Positions 6,698-12,138 of a stretch of DNA of 12,138 nt are shown in pieces. The notes under the pieces were generated by a model. That model made no database searches and was not told where the DNA came from. It was given only the letters and a program-made list of their open reading frames with translations. Each line of letters opens with the position of its first letter. Position 1 is the first letter of the stretch. The DNA comes from JBOGFI01 sp050743365 (GTDB taxonomy: Bacteria > Actinomycetota > Acidimicrobiia > IMCC26256 > JACDBD01). The stretch is from contig JBOGFI010000059.1 in NCBI GenBank assembly GCA_050743365.1, positions 1 to 12,138 on the forward strand, written 5' to 3'. The position numbers and the translations under genes were made by a program.

Positions 6698-7461
6698 AGA
6701 AGCTCTTCGTCATCGGCATCGGTGCGGGGCATCCGGAGCACGTGACGGTCCAAGCGATCAACGCGATGAACACGGTCGACGTCTTCTTCGTGATGGACAA
6801 GGGGGGAGCGAAGGAGGATCTCGTTCGGATTCGCAAGGAGATCTGCGAGCGCTACATCACGAATGCCTCCTACCGGATCGTCGAGGTCCGCGACCCCGAG
6901 CGCGACCGGTCGTCACCTGCTTACCAATCGGCGGTCGAGGCCTGGTACGAGCGGCGAGTCGACGTCTACGAGCGGCTCGTCGACGAAGAGCTGGACGACG
7001 ACGGCTGTGGCGCGTTCCTCGTGTGGGGCGACCCGTCGCTCTACGACGGCACGCTCCGTGTGATCGAGCGAGTCCTCGGCCGAGGGAAGACGAGCTTCGA
7101 CTACGTCGTCGTTCCCGGCATCACCAGCGTGCAGGCGCTCGCAGCGCGCCATCGGATCTCCTTGAGCCGCGTCGGAGAGTCGATTCAGATCACAACCGGT
7201 CGCCGTCTCGCCGAGGCGGGGCTTCCCGACGGCGTCGCCAATGTCGTGGTGATGCTCGACCGTGGATGCTCGTTCACACACGTCACCGACGACGGTGTCG
7301 AGATCTACTGGGGCGCGTACCTGGGAACCGACGACGAGATCCTCGACTGCGGCACCCTGAGCGACCGGGCCGAGGCGATCGAGCATGCTCGCGGGGAGGC
7401 CCGCAGCAGGAAGGGCTGGATCATGGACACGTACCTCCTCCGGCGGTCCGCCGATGCGTAA
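6694..7461 (+). CDS. cobF: Precorrin-6A synthase (deacetylating), C1-methyltransferase
   Basis: 255 residues, ATG at 6694 overlapping the cobB stop (ATGA), TAA at 7459-7461. CobF methylates C1 of precorrin-5 with SAM as the C20 acetyl fragment is released, giving precorrin-6A; it occurs only in the aerobic route. Motifs: FVIGIGAGHPEHVTVQAINA (5-24), DVFFVMDKGGAKEDL (29-43), the SAM-pocket FLVWGDPSLYDGTLRVIERV (108-127), VVPGITSVQALAARHRI (139-155) and IQITTGRRL (164-172). These distinguish it from the other class III methyltransferases here. A strong Shine-Dalgarno, GAGGAGGA at 6677-6684, nine bases before the ATG, fixes the start. Downstream it overlaps the RHH/CobI-like fusion by 8 bases. 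Full length, no damage. Confidence 0.96.
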   Translation: MKKLFVIGIGAGHPEHVTVQAINAMNTVDVFFVMDKGGAKEDLVRIRKEICERYITNASYRIVEVRDPERDRSSPAYQSAVEAWYERRVDVYERLVDEELDDDGCGAFLVWGDPSLYDGTLRVIERVLGRGKTSFDYVVVPGITSVQALAARHRISLSRVGESIQITTGRRLAEAGLPDGVANVVVMLDRGCSFTHVTDDGVEIYWGAYLGTDDEILDCGTLSDRAEAIEHARGEARSRKGWIMDTYLLRRSADA

Positions 7462-8338
7462 GACCTCCGTCTATCTGCCCGAAGACCTGAAGGAGGAGCT
7501 CGCCGCGTTGGCGCGCCGGTGGCAGCGCTCCGAGGCGGAGCTGCTGCGCCTGGCCCTGGAACGCCTGGTGCGCGCGGCACGTGACGACGCCGGCCCGGCT
7601 GATCGCGCGCCGGTTCGCCAGCCCGGCCCGCGCCTCGTCGGGGTGGGAGTCGGGCCGAGCGATCCCGGTCTCGTGACCGAGCGGGCTCTCACCACGCTGC
7701 GCAGCGCCGACCGCGTCTACGCGGCCGCGACCGGGCCCGACGCGATCGCACGCGCCGAGGCGATCGTCCGAGCGGCGGCGCCCGAGGTCGAGGTCGAGCG
7801 CCTCGTGTTCGACATCGGCGACGACGCGCCCGCACGGGTGGCGTCGCTGAGCAGCGCCGCCGACATGCTGGTCGACACCCTCGACACCGGTGCAGTCGTC
7901 GCGTTCGTCACCCTCGGCGACCCCAACGTCTATTCGACCTTCCCGGCCGTGGCCCGGCTCGTCGCGCAGCGGCGTCCGTCGGTTCCGGTGGCCACCATTC
8001 CCGGGGTCATGGCCTTCCAGGAGCTCGCCGCCGAGGCCGGGACCGTGCTCGCCGAGGCCGGCGAGCACCTCACCCTCGTCATGGCCGACGCCGACTCCGC
8101 CGAGCTCGACGCGATGCTGGCCGACCCGGGACGCACGATCGTCCTCTACAAGGGGGGCCGCCATCTCCCGGCGGTCGCGGACGCATTGCGTGCCCACGAC
8201 CGACTCGACGGCGCGGTCGTCGGCGAGATGCTCGGGCTCCCGGGAGGTCGGTGGGCCGCGGTCGCCTCGGTGGCCGGTCGACCGGCGTCGTATCTCGCCA
8301 CTGTGGTGGTCCCCGCCGCCCGGAAGGCTGCGCCGTGA
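7454..8338 (+). CDS. Ribbon-helix-helix DNA-binding domain fused to a CobI/CbiL-like C20-methyltransferase domain
   Basis: 294 residues, ATG at 7454 (8-base overlap with cobF), TGA at 8336-8338 (4-base overlap with cobM). Residues 2-43 read as a CopG/Arc-type ribbon-helix-helix domain: a short strand KTSVYLP, then two helices (EDLKEELAALARRW and SEAELLRLALERLVRAA). After a proline-rich linker (about 45-58) comes a class III methyltransferase: LVGVGVGPSDPGLVTERAL (61-79), AFVTLGDPNVYSTFPAVARL (150-169), ATIPGVMAFQELAAEAG (180-196), TIVLYKGGRHLPAVADAL (228-245) and SYLATVVVP (279-287). The order and spacing best match CobI/CbiL, but the block after VGVGVGP is divergent from the CobI at 2770-2042. 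It could be a second C20-methyltransferase, a CbiL-type enzyme for cobalt-factor II, or a DNA-binding regulator that kept a ligand-binding methyltransferase fold. The domain calls are firm; the actual role is open. Confidence 0.85.
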   Translation: MRKTSVYLPEDLKEELAALARRWQRSEAELLRLALERLVRAARDDAGPADRAPVRQPGPRLVGVGVGPSDPGLVTERALTTLRSADRVYAAATGPDAIARAEAIVRAAAPEVEVERLVFDIGDDAPARVASLSSAADMLVDTLDTGAVVAFVTLGDPNVYSTFPAVARLVAQRRPSVPVATIPGVMAFQELAAEAGTVLAEAGEHLTLVMADADSAELDAMLADPGRTIVLYKGGRHLPAVADALRAHDRLDGAVVGEMLGLPGGRWAAVASVAGRPASYLATVVVPAARKAAP

Positions 8339-9108
8339 TCTCGTTCGTGGGCGCCGGTCCCGGCGCGGCCGATCTCATCACCCGGCGCGGTGCCGAGCGA
8401 CTCGCGGCCGCCGACGTCGTGGTCTGGGCCGCGTCCCTGGTGCCCGAGGCGGTGCTGTCGCATTGCCGCGCCGATGTCGAGTTGCACGACTCGAAGACGA
8501 TGACCCTGGAAGAGGTCGTCGCGGTCTACGCCCGGCACCCCGACGCCGCGATCGTGCGACTGCACTCCGGCGATCCCACCCTGTACTCGGCGATCGCCGA
8601 GCAGATCGACTGGTGCCAGGCGAACGAGCGCGCCTTCGAGATCGTGCCCGGGGTGAGCTCCGTCGCCGCCGCCGCGGCCGCGATCGGTCGCGAACTGACG
8701 GTTCCCGCGGTCGCGCAGAGCGTCGTGCTGACGCGACTGGCGAACCGTACGTCGGCATCGATGCCCGCCAACGAGGGCGTGGCCGAGTTCGCTCGCGTCG
8801 GGGGCACCATGGCGGTCTTCCTGTCCGCGGCCCGCCCCGAAGCGCTCCAGGCAGAGCTGCTGACGATCGGGTCGGCGTTCTCGGAAGCCACGCCTGCGGT
8901 GATCGCGTCACGGGTGTCGTGGCCCGACGAGCGCATCGTGTCGACGTCGGTCGGCGGGCTGGCCGAGGATCTGGACGCGCTCGGCGCCACGACCACTGTG
9001 CTGGTGCTCGTCGGCGACGCGCTTGGTCTCGGCGGGCTCGCCGCTCGCAGCCACGTCTACGCGCCGGGCTACGCACACTCGTTCCGCGCGGAACGCCCGG
9101 ATGACTGA
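8335..9108 (+). CDS. cobM: Precorrin-4 C11-methyltransferase
   Basis: 257 residues, GTG at 8335 overlapping the previous stop (GTGA), TGA at 9106-9108. CobM methylates C11 of precorrin-4 with SAM, giving precorrin-5, the substrate of CobF. Motifs: ISFVGAGPGAADLITRRGAE (2-21), the CobM-typical WAASLVPEAVLSHC (31-44) and DSKTMTLEEVV (52-62), SAM-pocket IVRLHSGDPTLYSAIAEQ (73-90), IVPGVSSVAAAAAAIGREL (103-121) and the C-terminal SHVYAPGYAHSFR (239-251). GGAAGG at 8322-8327, seven bases ahead of the GTG, supports this start over in-frame codons further upstream, such as 8251, that lie inside the preceding gene. Normal length and intact. Its 3' end contains the palindrome at 9080-9095 just before the cobL ATG. 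Confidence 0.96.
   Translation: MISFVGAGPGAADLITRRGAERLAAADVVVWAASLVPEAVLSHCRADVELHDSKTMTLEEVVAVYARHPDAAIVRLHSGDPTLYSAIAEQIDWCQANERAFEIVPGVSSVAAAAAAIGRELTVPAVAQSVVLTRLANRTSASMPANEGVAEFARVGGTMAVFLSAARPEALQAELLTIGSAFSEATPAVIASRVSWPDERIVSTSVGGLAEDLDALGATTTVLVLVGDALGLGGLAARSHVYAPGYAHSFRAERPDD
9080..9095 (+). promoter_or_regulatory. 16-base perfect palindrome before cobL, possible mRNA hairpin
   Basis: CGTTCCGCGCGGAACG ends five bases before the cobL ATG (9101), within the last codons of cobM. In RNA it can fold as a 6-bp stem with a GCGC loop that encloses the only GGAA Shine-Dalgarno-like bases ahead of cobL. Ribosomes finishing cobM at 9108 would open it, so it could enforce translational coupling. 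It could also be chance, since a perfect 16-base palindrome is not rare in 12 kb of ~70% GC DNA. Confidence 0.3.
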
Positions 9109-10306
9109 TCCCGCAAGGGTCTCGGTCGTCGGTCTGATCGGCGGCGAGTGCTTCGGGACCGACGCGCGCGTCGCGATCGACGAGGCGACCGTGGTCGTGG
9201 GCTCCGATCGCCAGCTCGAGCTGGTGGAGCGCGCTCGGCTGCTCGGCCCTGCCGCCGAGCGAGTCGCGCTCACGGGCGCGCTCGATGACGTGCTCAACGT
9301 CATCGACCACCGCCGCAGCGCGGGGGGAAGGGTCTGCATCCTTGCGTCCGGCGATCCCGGGTTCTTCGGGATCGTGCGCGTGCTCGGCGATCGTTTCGGC
9401 CGGCCGGCGCTCGCTGTCCATCCGGCACCGTCGTCCATCGCGCTGGCGTTCGCTCGTCTCGGCTCCTCGTGGGACGACGCGGTCGTGGTCTCCGCCCACG
9501 GTCGCCCGCTCGACGAAGCCGTCGCCCGCCTCGTGCCTGCCGGCAAGGCTGCCGTGCTCACCTCTCCCGACAGTCCACCGCAGGTAGTTGCCGCGGCGCT
9601 CGCCGGGGAGGGCCTTGGGCAGCAGACGGCGGCTGTCGTCACCCGGATCGGCGAACCAGAAGAGGCAGTCTTCGAAGGCGACCTCTGCGCCGTCGCCGCG
9701 CGCGCGTTCGATCCGATGTCGATCCTGATCCTAGAGCCGGAGGGAGTGCGCACCTCCACCAAGGGTCTCTCCTGGGGGCTCCCCGAGCACGAGTTCGCGC
9801 ACCGCGCCGGCATGATCACGAAGGCGGAGGCACGCGCTGTCGCGCTCGGGAAGCTCGACGTTCCGCACACGGGCGTCCTGTGGGACGTCGGCGCGGGAAG
9901 CGGATCGGTCGCGATCGAGGCGGCGCGCCTCTGCCCGGGGCTCCGAGTGTTCGCGATCGAACAGGACACCGAGAGCGCGGCTCGCATCGATGCGAACGCG
10001 GCAGCGCATTCCGTGGCCGTCGACGTCGTCGTGGGCACCGCTCCGAGGGTGCTGGCCAAGCTTCCCGACCCCGACCGCGTGTTCATCGGTGGCGGCGGGA
10101 TCGCGGTGCTCGACGCCGGGCTTGACCGGCTCCGCCCGAACGGAGTCGTGGTCGCGAACTACGCCCTCCTCGATCGGGCCGTGCTCGGATGGCAACGGCT
10201 CGGCAACCTCGTGGAGCTCTCCGTCTCACGCGGCGTCGGGCTCGGAGAGACCGGTGTGCGGCTCGCGGCGGAGAACCCGGTGTTCGTCTGCTGGGGACCG
10301 TCGTGA
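9101..10306 (+). CDS. cobL: Precorrin-6Y C5,15-methyltransferase (decarboxylating)
   Basis: 401 residues, ATG at 9101 (8-base overlap with cobM), TGA at 10304-10306. CobL methylates C5 and C15 of precorrin-6B and decarboxylates the C12 acetate, giving precorrin-8X for CobH. Two fused enzymes are visible. The CbiE-like N-terminal domain (1-215) has VSVVGLIGGECFG, VVVGSDRQLELV (31-42), ILASGDPGFFGIVRVLG (80-96) and HPAPSSIALAFARLG (107-121). The CbiT-like C-terminal domain (about 225-401) has GLPEHEFAHRAGMITKAEAR (226-245), the SAM-binding WDVGAGSGSVAIEAARL (261-277) and RVFIGGGG (326-333). The N-terminal homology begins at about residue 6, which supports this start. Last clear gene of the plus operon. 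A GTG at 10303 overlaps its stop and opens the uncertain ORF discussed separately. Confidence 0.96.
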   Translation: MTDPARVSVVGLIGGECFGTDARVAIDEATVVVGSDRQLELVERARLLGPAAERVALTGALDDVLNVIDHRRSAGGRVCILASGDPGFFGIVRVLGDRFGRPALAVHPAPSSIALAFARLGSSWDDAVVVSAHGRPLDEAVARLVPAGKAAVLTSPDSPPQVVAAALAGEGLGQQTAAVVTRIGEPEEAVFEGDLCAVAARAFDPMSILILEPEGVRTSTKGLSWGLPEHEFAHRAGMITKAEARAVALGKLDVPHTGVLWDVGAGSGSVAIEAARLCPGLRVFAIEQDTESAARIDANAAAHSVAVDVVVGTAPRVLAKLPDPDRVFIGGGGIAVLDAGLDRLRPNGVVVANYALLDRAVLGWQRLGNLVELSVSRGVGLGETGVRLAAENPVFVCWGPS

Positions 10307-10773
10307 TCGTCGTCGGGTTGGGAGGCGGGTCGCTGCTGGTGTTCGCGGTGATCCCGGCCGCGCTCGTCACCGGCACACTGGTCGCCGCCGCATCCGGCGC
10401 CGACGCGAGCTCGCGCCAGGCGGGAGCAGAGGACGACGACACGGTCAACCCGTGCTCGGCCGACGCGCTCGGGCGGGTGGTTGCCGCGGGATCGGGGAGG
10501 TCGGCGATGGTCGCGGGGTCGTCCACGTCTGCGCCGCCGCGTCCGTACGCGTCGAAGAGCCGGCGGGATGATGGCGGATCGGGACTTCTTGGTCGTCGAC
10601 GCCGACGGGCACCCCCATGGAGCCCACAACCTGTGGGTCGAGCGCCTGGGCGTCGTTGGGTTCCACCGCGCGGTGGTGAAGGAGTGGAGGAGACGATCGC
10701 GCCGCTGCGTGAGGACGTGCAGGCGAAGATGGTGGGCGGCAACGCGGTCGGGGTCCCCCCGCTCCGGCTCTGA
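10303..10773 (+). CDS. Small unknown ORF with one hydrophobic N-terminal segment; doubtful
   Basis: A GTG at 10303 overlaps the cobL stop (GTGA) and the frame runs 156 codons to TGA at 10771-10773. Residues 1-32 (beginning VIVVGLGGGSLLVFAVIPAA) are strongly hydrophobic, like a membrane anchor or signal segment; then a polar, Ala/Ser/Asp-rich stretch follows with one cysteine in TVNPCSAD. Third-position GC is high for roughly the first 60 codons, then coding character fades into arginine- and proline-rich sequence. From about residue 129 the frame coincides with the amidohydrolase-like C-terminal remnant (ETIAPLREDVQAKMVGGNA). I do not recognise the N-terminal part. The opening VIVVGLG recalls CobE/CbiG, but the rest does not fit. 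It may be a genuine short gene, a truncated one, or a chance ORF in eroding DNA. Confidence 0.3.
   Translation: MIVVGLGGGSLLVFAVIPAALVTGTLVAAASGADASSRQAGAEDDDTVNPCSADALGRVVAAGSGRSAMVAGSSTSAPPRPYASKSRRDDGGSGLLGRRRRRAPPWSPQPVGRAPGRRWVPPRGGEGVEETIAPLREDVQAKMVGGNAVGVPPLRL
10568..10773 (+). pseudogene. Remnant of an amidohydrolase (amidohydrolase_2-like) gene
   Basis: A short, broken gene. From the ATGs at 10568/10571 it reads ADRDFLVVDADGH, a typical start for metal-dependent amidohydrolases of the amidohydrolase_2 group. Next comes PHGAHNLWVERL, where the family would have something like VMEPHNLWVERL: a one-base gain near 10612-10616 and a one-base loss near 10621-10626 would explain the change. 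About 20 codons later the frame shifts again, and a family-like C-terminus follows, ETIAPLREDVQAKMVGGNA (frame of 10690-10746). Most of the enzyme, some 300 residues, is missing between the two ends, so no activity is expected. Family assignment rests on two short motifs and is from memory of the family, so moderate confidence. Confidence 0.5.
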
Positions 10774-10945
10774 CGGCGGCGACGATGGGCCGCTGCCTTG
10801 GTACCGCCCGTCGTGACCCACCCGCCTGGCCGCGAGCAGCTCGACGACGCGGTTGGCGCGTTGCCGGGCTACGGTCACGCGCAGCCCTGGGCAGCCTGAC
10901 CGGTGCGGTCGCGATCGTCACGCGCCCGGGGAGAGGAGGCCCGCG
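10774..10945. other. Intergenic region upstream of the AidB-like gene
   Basis: With 10307-10773 this completes a 639-base stretch without a convincing intact gene. Nothing here reads as coding on either strand. It contains a TANNNT -10 candidate at 10870-10875, a weak GGGCT/AGCCC pairing at 10866-10887, and a strong Shine-Dalgarno GAGAGGAGG at 10931-10939. No terminator with a T-run was seen after cobL. Confidence 0.5.
10870..10875 (+). promoter_or_regulatory. Possible -10 element for the AidB-like gene
   Basis: TACGGT, in the context GGCTACGGTCA, fits the actinobacterial TANNNT -10. Transcription would start near 10882, giving a leader of about 64 bases before the ATG at 10946. No clear -35 at proper spacing. 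The core GGCTACGGT is identical to that before cobG on the minus strand. Confidence 0.3.
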
Positions 10946-12138
10946 ATGTCGTCCACGCTCGCTGATCTCGCCGCTGGCGGCGAGACCCACGAGGTCCTGA
11001 ACCAGCCGCCGCCGCTGGTCGGCTACGACCTCTTCGGCGGGGACGCGGCGCTCGGCGAGGGGCTGCGGCACGAGGGCGGCAGCTGGGCCGAGGACCGGCT
11101 GCGCGACCTGGGTCGCCTCGCCGGCAGCGAAGAGGCGATCCGCTTGGGGTTCGAGGCCAATGCGCATCCGCCGGTGCTCCGTACCCACGACCGCTACGGG
11201 CACCGCGTCGACGAGGTCGAGTCGCATCCCGCCTGGCACCGGCTGCTGGGCACCGCCGTCGAGCGGGGGCTGCACGCGTGGTCGTGGCGCGAGGACCGGC
11301 CGGGTGCGCACGTGGCCCGGGCGGCCGGCTTCTATCTGTGGAGCCAGGTCGAGCCGGGGCAGGGCTGCCCGGTGTCGATGACGCACGCGGCGGTGCCGGC
11401 CCTGCGGGCCCAGCCCGAGGTGGCCGCCGAGTGGGTGCCGGGCCTGACCTCGCTCGTCTACGAGCCCGGCCTGCGCCCACCCGCGGGCAAGCGGGGCCTG
11501 CTGTGCGGCATGGCGATGACCGAGAAGCAGGGCGGCTCCGATGTGCGCTCCAACACCACCCGGGCCGAGCCGATCGGCAGCGGAGGCCCCGGCGGTGAAC
11601 ACGCGCTCACCGGGCACAAGTGGTTCTGCTCGGCGCCGATGTGCGACGCGTTCCTCGTGCTCGCCCAGGCGCCGGGCGGTCTGTCGTGCTTCCTGCTGCC
11701 CCGGGTGCTGCCGGACGGCACGCGCAACGCCGTCCGCATCCAGCGGCTCAAGGACAAGCTCGGCAACCGCGCCAACGCATCCGCCGAGATCGAGCTCGAC
11801 GGCGCGTGGGCCGTCATGGTCGGCGACGAGGGGCGCGGGGTGCGCACGATCGTCGAGATGGTCAACCACACCCGCCTCGACTGCGTGCTCGGGACCGCCG
11901 CGCTCATGCGCCAGGCGGTCGCCCAGGCCACGCACCACGCCGCCCACCGCGAGGCGTTCGGCCAGAAGCTCGGTGACCAGCCGCTCATGGGCAACGTGCT
12001 CGCCGACCTCGCCGTCGAGTCCGAGGCGGCGACCGTGCTCATGCTGCGCCTCGCGGGTGCGTTCGACCGGGCGCCCGGCGACGAGCACGAGGGGCAGCTC
12101 GAGCGGATCGGGGCCGCGGTGGGCAAGTACTGGGTGAC
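10946..12138 (+). CDS. AidB-type acyl-CoA dehydrogenase family protein, C-terminus cut by window
   Basis: 397 codons are visible from the ATG at 10946 and the frame is still open at the window end; full-length AidB proteins are about 540 residues, so roughly the last quarter is missing. The flavoprotein AidB of E. coli belongs to the Ada adaptive response to alkylating agents, binds DNA, and has weak isovaleryl-CoA dehydrogenase activity. Matches in order: THEVLNQPPPLVGYDLF (20-36), the NAHPPVLRTHDRYG block (about 72-85), HPAWHRLL, the FAD-proximal MAMTEKQGGSDVRSNTTRAE (189-208), LTGHKWFCSAPMCDAFLVLA, GGLSCFLLPRVLPDGTRN and RLKDKLGNRANASAEIEL. The start is fixed by GAGAGGAGG at 10931-10939, six bases upstream. 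The key AidB-specific sequence is well kept, but the DNA-binding C-terminal domain lies outside the window. No link to cobalamin synthesis is evident; it appears to be an independent transcription unit. Role here (alkylation defence or acyl-CoA oxidation) is not decided. Confidence 0.92.
   Translation, partial: MSSTLADLAAGGETHEVLNQPPPLVGYDLFGGDAALGEGLRHEGGSWAEDRLRDLGRLAGSEEAIRLGFEANAHPPVLRTHDRYGHRVDEVESHPAWHRLLGTAVERGLHAWSWREDRPGAHVARAAGFYLWSQVEPGQGCPVSMTHAAVPALRAQPEVAAEWVPGLTSLVYEPGLRPPAGKRGLLCGMAMTEKQGGSDVRSNTTRAEPIGSGGPGGEHALTGHKWFCSAPMCDAFLVLAQAPGGLSCFLLPRVLPDGTRNAVRIQRLKDKLGNRANASAEIELDGAWAVMVGDEGRGVRTIVEMVNHTRLDCVLGTAALMRQAVAQATHHAAHREAFGQKLGDQPLMGNVLADLAVESEAATVLMLRLAGAFDRAPGDEHEGQLERIGAAVGKYWV

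Noticed and set aside
10303..10570. Small ORF after cobL considered as CobE/CbiG C-terminal domain
   Set aside because: Only the first residues (VIVVGLG) resemble that family; the conserved downstream blocks are missing and the stretch is a hydrophobic segment instead.
10800..10878. Minus-strand peptide (TVARQRANRVVELLAARR...) upstream of the AidB-like gene as the start of a divergent regulator
   Set aside because: The similarity to a regulator start is superficial; the frame soon turns into low-complexity sequence opposite the amidohydrolase remnant.
10445..12088. Long antisense open frame (547 codons) opposite the AidB-like gene
   Set aside because: Its translation is arginine-, histidine- and proline-rich with no family motif, and it lies across a plus-strand gene with clear AidB motifs and a strong Shine-Dalgarno; typical shadow of high-GC coding DNA.
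1..12138. CRISPR arrays, tRNA/rRNA genes, insertion sequences or phage genes
   Set aside because: No regularly spaced repeats, tRNA-like cloverleaf, transposase or integrase motifs were seen; nearly all sequence is covered by metabolic genes.

Overview
The window is a dense, very GC-rich stretch that carries most of an aerobic (oxygen-dependent) cobalamin (vitamin B12) corrin-ring pathway. GTG starts, ATGA/GTGA gene overlaps, strong codon bias to G/C in third positions and the gene set (CobG, CobF, separate CobK, AidB-like flavoprotein) all point to a high-GC actinobacterium. A lineage such as Acidimicrobiia is possible, but that is inference from style and not proven here.

Layout. Bases 2-406 (+) hold the 3' end of cobT (lower-ligand activation). 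Bases 506-1246 (+) are cobK, which meets the minus-strand operon tail to tail. Bases 4682-1258 (-) form a tight operon cobG-cobH-cobI-cobJ. A 130-base divergent spacer (4683-4812) contains a perfect 8+3+8 inverted repeat that looks like an operator. Bases 4813-10306 (+) form a second operon, cobO-cobB-cobF-(RHH/CobI-like fusion)-cobM-cobL; from cobB onward every junction overlaps by 4 or 8 bases. Bases 10307-10945 hold no convincing intact gene: a short hydrophobic ORF overlaps the cobL stop, followed by what looks like a wrecked amidohydrolase gene. From 10946 to the end of the window (+) runs an AidB-type acyl-CoA dehydrogenase, cut by the window edge.

How the genes work together. CobI, CobG, CobJ, CobM, CobF, CobK, CobL, CobH and CobB cover every enzymatic step from precorrin-2 to hydrogenobyrinic acid a,c-diamide. 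CobO then adenosylates the corrinoid and CobT prepares the lower ligand. CobA, cobaltochelatase (CobN/S/T), cobalt reductase, CobQ, CobD/C, CobU/P and CobV/S are not in the window.

The most unusual item is the gene at 7454-8338: an N-terminal ribbon-helix-helix (CopG/Arc-type) DNA-binding domain fused in frame to a second precorrin-2 C20-methyltransferase-like domain, although a normal CobI is encoded at 2770-2042. Together with the clean inverted repeat between the two divergent operons, this suggests, as a hypothesis only, a DNA-binding enzyme that senses SAM or an early corrinoid and controls its own pathway.
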